Part shown: one piece after another, positions 25,673 through 34,821 of the stretch
Layout of the letters: the number at the start of each line of letters is the position of its first letter
Position numbering within the stretch: position 1 is the first letter of the stretch
Source: Salinivirga sp964413185
GTDB lineage: Bacteria > Bacteroidota > Bacteroidia > Bacteroidales > Salinivirgaceae
Reading direction: 5' to 3'
NCBI GenBank assembly: GCA_964413185.1
Contig: CAYPSX010000010.1
Coordinates: 1-42,288, forward strand
Length of the DNA stretch: 42,288 nt
Translations under genes and position numbers: made by a program
Notes under the pieces: model-generated
The model's database searches: none
Told to the model about the DNA's origin: nothing
What the model saw: the letters and a program-made list of their open reading frames with translations, nothing else

Positions 25673-28105
25673 ATGCAGCAACGAAAAATCCCCATAATAA
25701 ACGATACATTTGACATCATCACCTTTAAAAGAATTCTTGTACGCTCTTTATGGGTTGGGTTGTTAATTATTATACTTGCAATTGGAGGTGCTTTCCTTAA
25801 AATTAGGTATACATTGCCGGTTTATGAGGCAAAATCAATTATTCAAATAGAAGAAGACACAAAAACCAGCCAGGTATTGCAACTCGACAATTTGTATGAC
25901 GATAGTAAAAAGTTGAATAAAACAATTGCATTAATTCGCTCTAAAGAATTTTTAAAAAGAGTATTTGATAAATTACCACTCACTATAAGATATTATATCG
26001 AAGGCGCTTTCCTTAGCACAGAGACCTACAAATCACCACCTTACGAAATCAACTACAAAATAAAAGACAGTCGTATTTACAGAACGCCAATTTATGTATC
26101 CTTCGATGGGCCTGAAAAAGTTACGTTTGAATTCGACAGGAATGACAAAACCCACACCTTTAGCGGTAAAGTAGGTGAATATATCGACTTAAAATTATTG
26201 AAGGCAAAAGCAACCATCAAAAATTTCCCTGCGATCCAAAATATGTATGAAAGCGAAAAGCAAAACCGTTACTTTTTTGAGTTATATAACGATGATCAGA
26301 TATTTGAAACGCATAAAGAAAATTTAAAAATACGGTTGCTCAGTAGTAGCTCAAATTCCATTGAAATAACACACAGAAGTAACAACAGCCAACAAGCCGC
26401 TGATGTAGTTAATACTGTTGCACGTGAATTTCAGCGTTTCGAGGTTGAAAAGAAAAAGGAAAGCGTTGAAAGCATTTTATCATTTATTGAGCGGCAGCTA
26501 AAAAGTGTATATAGAACGCTCGACACAACAGAAACACGCATCCAAATATTCAGAAAAGAAAACAATATACCAGCTCAGGTAGAAGGCAATAGCCCTTTCC
26601 CGTTATTTACAGCGAAAATAGAAGAGTTTGAACAAAAAATCATCTCACTTGAACTTGAAATCATTACGCTAAAAAGTGTTAAAGCGCAGATTGCAAACCA
26701 GGATCAACTCAACATTTATGAAATGGTAGCCACCCTTGCCGGAACAAATAGCGAAAAAGTATTGGTGAGCATTCTGACAAACTTACAGAACCTACTTAAT
26801 AAAAAGAATCAACTTCTAAGTGACATCACTGAAAACAATATGCGCATTAAAATTATTGACAAACAAATCGAAAGCCAGAAAAACCTTTTGATCGATTTTG
26901 TTGACAATAATATTGTACGACTTCAGGAAAGAAAGGAAGAGTATCGGAAAAAAATTGATGAATATGAAAAAAAGCTGTTTGAAGATGCTTCTTTCGATAA
27001 ACTTGAATATGCGCGCCTGCAACGACTACATTCAATTAACGAAGGTTTTTATAATCAATTAATCCAGAAAAAAGCCGAATACATGATTTCGCAGGCCGGA
27101 TACGTTACGCAAAACGTAATTCTGGAAAAAGCCACCGCCAACCTGAAATCTATTGCACCCAACCGCAAACAAATCATGGCCGCAGCAGTCCTGCTCGGGG
27201 TTTTACTATATTTAATTTTTATATTCGTAAGGTACTTGCTGTTCAATGAAATTACGTCGCTTAGCATGATAAAAAACTACACCAACTCTCCGGTGATTGG
27301 TGTTGTTCCTGCCTACAAAAAAAGCGTGCCCATTTCACAATTGCTGGTCAATAAAAAACCCAACTCCATGTTTACGGAGGCCTTTCGAAATATTCGCTCG
27401 AATTTACAATTTTTGTCACCGGGTCCGGGCACAAACGTAATCACAGTTACCTCAACAATTTCCGGCGAAGGAAAAACTTTTGTGGCTATCAATATTGCAG
27501 GTGTTCAGGCAATATCGGGCAAACGTGCTATTATTCTCGATATGGACCTACGTAAACCCAGACTTCATCTTGGCTTTAATGTTGACAATGAAAAAGGCAT
27601 GAGCACAATTCTTATTGGAAAACACAGCTATAAAGATTGTATTTATATGTCGGAGCAAAAAAACCTTGATTTTATTACGGCAGGCCCTGTACCGCCTAAC
27701 CCTGCAGAACTGGTTTTTAGCCCCAGAATGGATACGCTTATTGAAGAACTCGAAGATTTGTACGATATAATCATCATAGATACACCGCCAATTGGCATTG
27801 TTACCGATGCTTTGATAAACATGCAACGCGCCAATTATCCAATTTACGTGCTAAAATCGAACCTTTCTAAACGAAATTTTCTCGAAAACATCAACAGCCT
27901 GGTAAAAGACAAAAAACTCGACAATTTGAGCATTGTTTTTAACGGGGTTGATATAGCCCGCCGTCGATACGGCTACGGATACGGTTATGGATATGGTTAT
28001 GGATATGGATACGGTTACTATTCAGATGAAAAAGAACCAAAAAAATTGAATATTCTCAGAAGAATTTTTTTCGGAAAAAGTAAACCAATATGGAGAACGC
28101 AGTAA
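25673..28105 (+). CDS. polysaccharide co-polymerase with BY-kinase domain (Wzc-like)
   Basis: An 810-residue inner-membrane protein. Membrane helices lie at about 20-45 and 503-524, flanking a long periplasmic Wzz region with coiled coils. The cytoplasmic kinase domain has Walker A STISGEGKT (K601), Walker A' ILDMDLRKP and Walker B IIIIDTPPIG. The C-terminus carries eight consecutive YG units and ten tyrosines in residues 766-783, the expected autophosphorylation cluster. Such proteins control chain length and export with a Wza partner, cycling between phosphorylated and unphosphorylated oligomers. The last 16 bases overlap the initiating-transferase gene. Confidence 0.94.
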   Translation: MQQRKIPIINDTFDIITFKRILVRSLWVGLLIIILAIGGAFLKIRYTLPVYEAKSIIQIEEDTKTSQVLQLDNLYDDSKKLNKTIALIRSKEFLKRVFDKLPLTIRYYIEGAFLSTETYKSPPYEINYKIKDSRIYRTPIYVSFDGPEKVTFEFDRNDKTHTFSGKVGEYIDLKLLKAKATIKNFPAIQNMYESEKQNRYFFELYNDDQIFETHKENLKIRLLSSSSNSIEITHRSNNSQQAADVVNTVAREFQRFEVEKKKESVESILSFIERQLKSVYRTLDTTETRIQIFRKENNIPAQVEGNSPFPLFTAKIEEFEQKIISLELEIITLKSVKAQIANQDQLNIYEMVATLAGTNSEKVLVSILTNLQNLLNKKNQLLSDITENNMRIKIIDKQIESQKNLLIDFVDNNIVRLQERKEEYRKKIDEYEKKLFEDASFDKLEYARLQRLHSINEGFYNQLIQKKAEYMISQAGYVTQNVILEKATANLKSIAPNRKQIMAAAVLLGVLLYLIFIFVRYLLFNEITSLSMIKNYTNSPVIGVVPAYKKSVPISQLLVNKKPNSMFTEAFRNIRSNLQFLSPGPGTNVITVTSTISGEGKTFVAINIAGVQAISGKRAIILDMDLRKPRLHLGFNVDNEKGMSTILIGKHSYKDCIYMSEQKNLDFITAGPVPPNPAELVFSPRMDTLIEELEDLYDIIIIDTPPIGIVTDALINMQRANYPIYVLKSNLSKRNFLENINSLVKDKKLDNLSIVFNGVDIARRRYGYGYGYGYGYGYGYGYYSDEKEPKKLNILRRIFFGKSKPIWRTQ
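27968..28021 (+). repeat. tandem hexamer repeat encoding (YG)8YY
   Basis: Nine 6-base units of the form TAY-GGN (the last is TAY-TAY) encode a tyrosine/glycine tail at residues 766-783 of the Wzc-like kinase. Third positions vary (TAC/TAT, GGC/GGA/GGT), so it is an imperfect DNA repeat under protein-level constraint. Confidence 0.95.
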
Positions 28106-29151
28106 TACTAATCCTTTTTTTTAGCTATACTTTCTTGTTAGGATTTATTATTCATAAATTTTTAATAAAAAGATCTCAAATCTATAACCTGCACAAAGCC
28201 AACACAAGTGCTGAACGCTGGGAGCAACAGTTTAAGCCCATTTTTGGAGGCATTACTTTTTTTAGTCTTTTTATTTTTGCGCTGTTAAACTATATTCTGT
28301 TTTTCGATAATTCTTTTTTAACGTCGTCCTTCAGTATTGCCATGATTTTGGTGATTACGATTGCCTTTCTAATGGGTCTGGCCGACGATTTGCTGAACAC
28401 CTCTCCCCTTTTCAAATTCGGAATGCAACTTGCCGTGGCACTCATATTGGTCTATTTTGGCATTTGCATTAAGCTTTTTACTGACCCTACGCTAAATTAT
28501 TTACTTACAATTTTCTGGGTAGTCGGCATCATGAACTCGATCAACATGTTAGATAATATGGACGCCATAACAACCCCGTCCGGATTAATTATACTTCTTT
28601 TTATTGGTTTGATTGTTGCCACAACAAATCCACCACACATGTGGTTCTACCTCACTATTCTCACAGCTATGTATGCTGCAATGGGCAGCTTTTTGATTTT
28701 CAACTGGCACCCTTCAAAAATGTACATGGGCGATAATGGTTCTCAATTTTTAGGCGCTATTTTGGCCATTTTTAGCATTCAATTTATTTGGAACCATTCC
28801 ATTCCCGTTTCGGACCATATTGCAACGCAAAAAATCATCACGATCCTGCTGGCATTCACCATGCCACTGACAGACACTGCCACAGTGAGCATCAACCGCT
28901 TGCTCAAAGGAAAATCTCCATTTGTAGGTGGAAAAGATCATACTACACATCACCTCTCATATGCCGGACTATCAGATACGCAAGTATCGTACGTTTTTAT
29001 TACAGGCTCCATTATTTCAACAAGTTTGGCATTTGTTTTGACATACTTTTATCCCAATGCCGGCCTGTCAACATTGCTGCTTTTTATGATTTGGCCAACA
29101 ATTGTTTTCATTACATTGTATTCATTAACAAAAATTGTCAAACCAAAGTAG
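28090..29151 (+). CDS. WecA/TagO/MraY-family lipid-linked sugar-phosphate transferase
   Basis: A 353-residue polytopic membrane enzyme (about 10-11 helices) of glycosyltransferase family 4 of the MraY/WecA type. Signatures are GLADDLLN (Asp99, Asp100), NMLDNMDA (152-159), FNWHPSKMYMGDNGSQFLG and the cytoplasmic His-rich loop GKDHTTHHLSYAGL. It transfers a hexose- or HexNAc-1-phosphate from a UDP-sugar to undecaprenyl phosphate, priming polymer synthesis. It starts inside the last 16 bases of the Wzc-like gene. MraY itself is unlikely because of the context and the different His loop. Confidence 0.92.
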   Translation: MENAVILILFFSYTFLLGFIIHKFLIKRSQIYNLHKANTSAERWEQQFKPIFGGITFFSLFIFALLNYILFFDNSFLTSSFSIAMILVITIAFLMGLADDLLNTSPLFKFGMQLAVALILVYFGICIKLFTDPTLNYLLTIFWVVGIMNSINMLDNMDAITTPSGLIILLFIGLIVATTNPPHMWFYLTILTAMYAAMGSFLIFNWHPSKMYMGDNGSQFLGAILAIFSIQFIWNHSIPVSDHIATQKIITILLAFTMPLTDTATVSINRLLKGKSPFVGGKDHTTHHLSYAGLSDTQVSYVFITGSIISTSLAFVLTYFYPNAGLSTLLLFMIWPTIVFITLYSLTKIVKPK

Positions 29152-29198
29152 CCCGTCCGGCTTGTGGAATCAATCCTTTTTATCAAAAAACATTTTTT

Positions 29199-29210
29199 CT
29201 CCCCGGGGAG
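29199..29210. repeat. 12-bp GC palindrome CTCCCCGGGGAG
   Basis: A perfect 12-bp palindrome with no loop, embedded in an AT-rich 102-nt spacer between the transferase gene and the lytic transglycosylase. It is not followed by a T-tract in either direction, so it is unlikely to be a standard terminator. It could be a dimeric regulator site, or nothing. Confidence 0.35.
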
Positions 29211-29253
29211 TATGTATAATTGATATCTCTAATAAACAAAAAACCGTTCACCG

Positions 29254-30222
29254 ATGACCAAAAAAACATTCAACCCAACAAAAACAGTAATAATATCAAT
29301 CGTAATTTTTGTTGCTGTCTTAATTTCGCTTAAGTCAATAACAAATAATGCAAAACCTCAAACAAACCACAACGATATTCTACCGGACAAAAAGGGCGCT
29401 TATACAGTAAAACCGGCACAAATACCTAACCAACTAACATTTGCAGGCGAAGAAGTACCCGTGAAATACTACGATGTTCGTGAACGGCTGGACAGAGAAC
29501 TACTTGTGAACAAATACTGGCATTCAAGCACTTTTCAATTAATCAAACGAGCCCACAGATATTTCCCAACAATTGAAAAAATACTGAACGAAGAAGGAAT
29601 TCCCGATGATTTTAAATATCTGGCTGTTGCAGAAAGCGGATTGCAAAATGCAATTTCACCTGCCGGAGCCGTAGGGTTTTGGCAGTTTTTAGCAGGTGCA
29701 GCGAGGGATTTCAATTTGGAAGTAAACAATGAAGTAGATGAACGGTATCATCTTGAAAAAGCCACACGTGCTGCATGTAAATACATAAAATGGAACTATG
29801 AAAAATTTGGCTCATGGTCGATGTCAGCCGCAGCCTACAATTTCGGACGCACCAACACGTTAAAACAAATAAAAAGGCAAAAGTGTACCAATTATTACGA
29901 TTTATTATTGCCGGAAGAAACCGAAAGGTATGTATTTCGATTAATTGCATTGAAAATGATATTGAGCAACCCTGAAAAACATGGGTTTAACCTTGACGGA
30001 AGTGATATATATCCAAAAATAAAAACGCGCACACTTGAAATAAACGGTTCCGTAAAAAATTTAGCCGATTTTGCCCAAAAGCATGGAATTTCATATCGCA
30101 TGTTAAAAGAGTTCAACCCCTGGTTGCGCGAAAACTATTTAACCAACAGAAGAAAAAAAACATACGAAATCAAAATACCGGAAAAACATTTCCGGCATCG
30201 TTACAATCATTTGAGCTATTGA
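29254..30222 (+). CDS. lytic transglycosylase with LysM (MltD-like)
   Basis: A 322-residue envelope protein. An N-terminal hydrophobic helix (about 10-27) acts as signal or anchor. The SLT domain follows (about 90-240), with catalytic Glu127 in LAVAESGL, and AVGFWQFLAGAARDFNL and AAYNFGRTN motifs. One LysM-like module sits at the C-terminus (about 265-315). It cleaves peptidoglycan glycan strands to 1,6-anhydromuropeptides. It lies 4 nt before uvrA, and may help open the wall for the polysaccharide export machinery encoded upstream, but that is only positional inference. Confidence 0.9.
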   Translation: MTKKTFNPTKTVIISIVIFVAVLISLKSITNNAKPQTNHNDILPDKKGAYTVKPAQIPNQLTFAGEEVPVKYYDVRERLDRELLVNKYWHSSTFQLIKRAHRYFPTIEKILNEEGIPDDFKYLAVAESGLQNAISPAGAVGFWQFLAGAARDFNLEVNNEVDERYHLEKATRAACKYIKWNYEKFGSWSMSAAAYNFGRTNTLKQIKRQKCTNYYDLLLPEETERYVFRLIALKMILSNPEKHGFNLDGSDIYPKIKTRTLEINGSVKNLADFAQKHGISYRMLKEFNPWLRENYLTNRRKKTYEIKIPEKHFRHRYNHLSY

Positions 30223-30226
30223 CTCT

Positions 30227-33082
30227 ATGACACAGACCAAAAATACTACGCCAATCGATACAGACTACGCTGAAAACATCGAGGTGCTGGGAGCGCGTGT
30301 GCACAATCTCAAAAATATTGATACGCGTATACCAAGAAATAAATTAACAGTAATTACAGGATTAAGCGGAAGTGGAAAATCGTCGCTGGCGTTCGATACC
30401 ATTTATGCTGAAGGCCAGCGCAGGTATGTTGAAACTTTTTCATCGTACGCCCGGCAATTCCTGGGTGGACTGGAACGTCCCGATGTTGACAAAATCACAG
30501 GCCTGAGCCCCGTTATCAGCATAGAACAAAAAACAACCAATAAAAACCCGCGAAGCACCGTTGGTACAATCACTGAAATTTACGACTTTATGCGCTTGCT
30601 TTTCGCACGTGCCTCCGATGCATATTCCTATGCCAACGGAAAAAAAATGGTGCGTTACAACGAAAACCAAATCGTTGATCTTATAAAAGAGCGGTTCGAC
30701 GGAAAAAAACTTATTCTTTTAGCTCCTGTAGTGCGCGGCAGAAAAGGCCATTACAGAGAATTGTTTGAACAAATCCGTAAAAAAGGATTCATAACCGCAC
30801 GCATTGATGGCGAAATAAAAGAACTCATGCACGGGCTGAAGCTGGATCGCTATAAAATTCATCATATTGAAGTAGTAATAGACAAACTCATACCGGGAAA
30901 TACGTCAGACAAGCGCCTGAAAGAATCAGTGCAAACAGCACTCAAGCATGGTAAAGGAGTAATGATGGCCATTGAAAAAGACCATGATGAACCCCAATTC
31001 TTTTCGAAACATCTGATGGATGCCGAAAGCGGCATCAGCTACGATGAACCGGCTCCCCACACCTTCTCTTTCAACTCGCCACAGGGAGCCTGCCCGGAAT
31101 GCAAGGGCCTTGGTGAAGTGAGTGAGTTTGATATCGACAAACTTATTCCCGAAAAGAATCTCAGTATAAAAAAAGGCGCCATTGCTCCACTTGGAAAATA
31201 CAGAAGCAGCCTGATATTTTGGCAAATAGAAGCTCTGCTTAGAAAATATAAATGCGACCTTGATGCGCCTATCAAAAACCTTCCCGATGAAGTAGTCGAC
31301 AAAATACTTTACGGTTCCAATGAAAGTGTAAAAATTGAAAACACTCCGCTGGGCAGAAGCTCTTCGTACATGCTCACCTACCCCGGCGTTGTCAATTACC
31401 TCTCACAACTCGATGCAGATGAATTAAAAACCTCCAAAAAAGGGCATGAAAAATACCTGAAAAAAATGACGTGTCCCACCTGCAACGGCACACGGCTGAA
31501 AAAAGAAACCAACTATTTCAAAATACACGATAAAAACATTGCCGAGCTCAGCGCAATGGACATTGATCAGCTCAATAATTGGTTTCATGATGTTGACAAA
31601 CACCTCAGCAACAAACAACAAGCCATTGCTAAAGAAATTTTAAAAGAAATTCAAAGCCGGCTGGGCTTTTTACTCGATGTAGGTTTAAGCTACCTGGCGC
31701 TGAACCGCAGTGCAAAAACCCTCTCAGGGGGCGAAAGCCAGCGCATTCGGCTGGCCACACAAATTGGTTCGCAACTTGTTAATGTGCTTTACATTCTGGA
31801 TGAGCCCAGTATTGGCTTGCACCAACGCGACAACATCAAACTAATTAACAGTTTAAAGCAACTGCGCGATGCCAAAAACAGCGTAATTGTGGTTGAACAC
31901 GACCGGGAGATGATTGAATCTGCCGATCATGTAATTGACATTGGACCAGGAGCCGGTGTGCATGGCGGACATATTATTGCTGAAGGCAATATGGAAGAAA
32001 TCACAAAAAATGGCGGACTCACAGCAGCTTACCTGAAAAATGACAAAAAAATTGAAACGCCGCAAAAACGCAGACCGGGTTCAGGCGAAACCATAACCCT
32101 CAAAGGAGCTACAGGCAATAATCTTAAAAATGTAAATGTAGATATTCCGTTGGGTAAATTTATTTGCGTTACCGGTGTAAGCGGAAGCGGAAAGTCAACG
32201 TTAATAAACGAAACACTACATCCGATACTTAACCGGCATTTTTACAGGTCTATAAAAGATCCGCTGCCATTTAAAAAAATCGACGGCATAAAAAATATCG
32301 ACAAAGTAATTGAGGTGAACCAAAGCCCGCTTGGCCGCACACCACGGTCGAACCCGGTAACATACACCGGCATTTTCGATGAAATACGCAAACTATTCGT
32401 AAAACTGCCCGAAGCAAAAATTCGCGGTTACAAACCCGGGCGCTTCTCCTTTAATGTAAAAGGCGGCCGCTGCGAAACCTGCAAAGGAGCCGGTGTAGAG
32501 ATCATTGAAATGAACTTTTTGCCCGATGTTCACGTCAAATGCAAAGATTGCGAAGGCAGGAGATATAACCGCGAAACGCTTGAAGTGCGTTACAGAGGAA
32601 AATCCATCTCCGATGTACTCGACATGACCATCAATCAGGCAGTTAAGTTTTTCGAAAACATTCCCAAAATTGAACGAAAACTAAAAACCCTACAGGAAGT
32701 TGGTTTAGGTTATGTAACACTCGGGCAGCCATCTACAACACTTAGCGGTGGCGAATCGCAGCGTGTAAAACTGGCGTCTGAATTAGCAAAACGCGACACG
32801 GGAAAAACGCTCTACATACTCGATGAACCCACAACAGGCCTACACTTTGAAGACATTAAAGCATTGCTTCTCGTACTTGAAGAGTTAGTAAACAAAGGAA
32901 ATACCGTAATTGTGATCGAACATAACATGGACGTAATAAAATTCGCAGATCACATAATAGATATAGGCCCGGAAGGTGGCCGGGATGGCGGTAAAATTAT
33001 TGCACAAGGAACACCGGAAGAAATTGCACAAAACAAAAACAGCTATACAGCAACATACTTAAAAACCGAACTCAACCGATAA
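30227..33082 (+). CDS. uvrA: excinuclease ABC subunit A
   Basis: A 951-residue UvrA of normal length. It has two ABC ATPase modules with Walker A GLSGSGKSS (45-53) and GVSGSGKST (about 651-659), signature LSGGESQRIRLA and LSGGESQRVKLA, and Walker B ILDEPS/ILDEPT. Zinc-binding cysteines occur in CPECKGLGE (about 289) with CPTCNGTRL (about 415), and in CETCKGAG with CKDCEGRRY. It recognises helix-distorting DNA lesions with UvrB. Neighbours are 4 nt and 3 nt away, but uvrB/uvrC are absent, and the flanking genes are unrelated to repair. Confidence 0.97.
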   Translation: MTQTKNTTPIDTDYAENIEVLGARVHNLKNIDTRIPRNKLTVITGLSGSGKSSLAFDTIYAEGQRRYVETFSSYARQFLGGLERPDVDKITGLSPVISIEQKTTNKNPRSTVGTITEIYDFMRLLFARASDAYSYANGKKMVRYNENQIVDLIKERFDGKKLILLAPVVRGRKGHYRELFEQIRKKGFITARIDGEIKELMHGLKLDRYKIHHIEVVIDKLIPGNTSDKRLKESVQTALKHGKGVMMAIEKDHDEPQFFSKHLMDAESGISYDEPAPHTFSFNSPQGACPECKGLGEVSEFDIDKLIPEKNLSIKKGAIAPLGKYRSSLIFWQIEALLRKYKCDLDAPIKNLPDEVVDKILYGSNESVKIENTPLGRSSSYMLTYPGVVNYLSQLDADELKTSKKGHEKYLKKMTCPTCNGTRLKKETNYFKIHDKNIAELSAMDIDQLNNWFHDVDKHLSNKQQAIAKEILKEIQSRLGFLLDVGLSYLALNRSAKTLSGGESQRIRLATQIGSQLVNVLYILDEPSIGLHQRDNIKLINSLKQLRDAKNSVIVVEHDREMIESADHVIDIGPGAGVHGGHIIAEGNMEEITKNGGLTAAYLKNDKKIETPQKRRPGSGETITLKGATGNNLKNVNVDIPLGKFICVTGVSGSGKSTLINETLHPILNRHFYRSIKDPLPFKKIDGIKNIDKVIEVNQSPLGRTPRSNPVTYTGIFDEIRKLFVKLPEAKIRGYKPGRFSFNVKGGRCETCKGAGVEIIEMNFLPDVHVKCKDCEGRRYNRETLEVRYRGKSISDVLDMTINQAVKFFENIPKIERKLKTLQEVGLGYVTLGQPSTTLSGGESQRVKLASELAKRDTGKTLYILDEPTTGLHFEDIKALLLVLEELVNKGNTVIVIEHNMDVIKFADHIIDIGPEGGRDGGKIIAQGTPEEIAQNKNSYTATYLKTELNR

Positions 33083-33085
33083 ACT

Positions 33086-34750
33086 ATGCAACTGGAAATT
33101 ATCTGTGAAAACACAGGGCAACGAAAAAAATACGAGGCTGGCACCAGTCTGTTTGAAATAGCAAAAGACCAAATTCCCTCACCGGAAAAACCAATACTGG
33201 GAGCTTTTGTAAATAATAAACTAAAAGAGTTGGGATATTTCACATACAAGCCCAAAATGGTACGGTTTATCGACATTACAGATCCCGCCGGCAAACGCAT
33301 GTACGTTCGATCTATTTCTTTCGTACTAATAAAAGCCATAAAAAAACTTTTCCCAAAAACGCGGGTAAAAATTGAACACAGCATTTCAAAAGGTTACTAT
33401 TGCGAGTTAGATAACCTGGGAAGAAAACTTGAAGTTGATGATGTTTCGGCCATTTACGAAGAAATGCAAAACATTATTGCCACTGACATGCCTTTCAGGC
33501 GAACAGAAATGCTCACAACCGAAGCTGTTAAACTTTTCAGGGAAAATGGCTATGAAGACAAAGCCAAACTACTCGAAACACGCCGCCAACTCTACACATC
33601 GGTATATTGTCTAGATGATTTGCCCGAATATTTCTATGGTTTTTTGGTGCCATCGACCGGATATCTAGAAGTATTTGCCTTAAATAAGTACTATGATGGC
33701 ATGCTGCTGCAAATTCCGAAGCAGCAAAACCCCAAAGAAATAAACGATATTGTGCTGCAAGACAAGCTTTTCAGTATTTTTCAGGAACATAAAGACTGGA
33801 TAAATGTAATTGGAATGAGCCATGTGGGAGCCATTAACGAAGCTGCCATGAATGGTGAAATTAACGAGATAATTAAAGTTAACGAAGCCCTGCAGGAAAA
33901 GAAAGTTTCGATTATTGCAGATAAAATACACCATAGGGAAACTATTCCAAGACTTATCCTAATTTCGGGACCATCATCTTCAGGCAAAACAACATTTTCG
34001 AAGCGCCTTGCCATTCAACTACGCGTTTTGGGATACAAACCGGTTACCATTTCGCTCGACAATTATTTTGTGAACCGCGAAGATACACCGTTAGATGAAA
34101 ACGGCGAATACGATTTCGAAAACCTGAATGCACTTGATATAGAATTTTTTAATCAGCAATTACTGGAATTATTCGATGGGAAAACCGTTGAAATACCACG
34201 TTTCGATTTTGGCGAAGGAAAACGATTTTTTGCCGGCGACAAGCTTCAAATAGATGAACAAACTTTTGTGGTTGTAGAAGGAATACATGGCCTTAACCCC
34301 AACCTTACACCCAGAATTTCGGACGAAAAAAAATACAAAATATATGTTTCGGCGCTTACTGCCCTGTGCATGGACAGCCACAACCGGATTCCAACCACAG
34401 ACAATCGCCTCATACGGCGCATTGTTCGCGATTATCAATATCGGGGCTATTCCGCAGCCGACACCATAAAACGATGGCCAAGTGTAACCAAAGGCGAAGC
34501 CATGAACATTTTCCCCTATCAGGAAGAAGCCGATATTATGTTCAATTCAGCACTTTTGTTCGAGCTTGGCATTTTAAAAAACTACGCAGAACCCATTTTA
34601 AAAGAAGTTTACCCCGATCAACCGGAATTTGCCGAAGCCAACCGGCTTTTAAAATTTTTCAGGTACATCACCCCTATTTCCGACAAAGAAATACCACCAA
34701 CCAGCATTTTGAGGGAATTTTTACACGGGAGTAGTTTTAAATATCATTAA
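33086..34750 (+). CDS. TGS-domain nucleoside kinase (uridine kinase-like)
   Basis: A 554-residue fusion. The N-terminus is a TGS-type beta-grasp domain (about 1-60) followed by a ThrRS-like second additional domain (IEHSISKGYYCEL), and the C-terminus is a P-loop phosphoribulokinase/uridine kinase domain with SGPSSSGKTT (about 293-302), SLDNYFVNRED and IPRFDFGEGKR. Such proteins are common in Bacteroidota and Firmicutes and annotated as nucleoside kinases; the role of the tRNA-synthetase-like part is unclear. Last gene of the lytic transglycosylase-uvrA unit. Confidence 0.9.
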   Translation: MQLEIICENTGQRKKYEAGTSLFEIAKDQIPSPEKPILGAFVNNKLKELGYFTYKPKMVRFIDITDPAGKRMYVRSISFVLIKAIKKLFPKTRVKIEHSISKGYYCELDNLGRKLEVDDVSAIYEEMQNIIATDMPFRRTEMLTTEAVKLFRENGYEDKAKLLETRRQLYTSVYCLDDLPEYFYGFLVPSTGYLEVFALNKYYDGMLLQIPKQQNPKEINDIVLQDKLFSIFQEHKDWINVIGMSHVGAINEAAMNGEINEIIKVNEALQEKKVSIIADKIHHRETIPRLILISGPSSSGKTTFSKRLAIQLRVLGYKPVTISLDNYFVNREDTPLDENGEYDFENLNALDIEFFNQQLLELFDGKTVEIPRFDFGEGKRFFAGDKLQIDEQTFVVVEGIHGLNPNLTPRISDEKKYKIYVSALTALCMDSHNRIPTTDNRLIRRIVRDYQYRGYSAADTIKRWPSVTKGEAMNIFPYQEEADIMFNSALLFELGILKNYAEPILKEVYPDQPEFAEANRLLKFFRYITPISDKEIPPTSILREFLHGSSFKYH

Positions 34751-34772
34751 TAAATCTCCGGACTTAATATAT

Positions 34773-34808
34773 AACAACAAAGGCCGCTAAAAAGCGGCCT
34801 TTGTTGTT
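34773..34808. terminator. strong bidirectional terminator
   Basis: A perfect 16-bp stem (AACAACAAAGGCCGCT and its complement) with a 4-nt AAAA loop lies between convergent genes ending at 34750 (+) and 34822 (-). It can serve both. Confidence 0.9.
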
Positions 34809-34821
34809 TATATTTGATTGA

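Noticed and set aside
27968..28021. Short tandem repeat considered as a CRISPR-like or satellite array.
   Set aside because: The units are 6 bases without spacers and are in frame inside a kinase gene; they encode the tyrosine tail.
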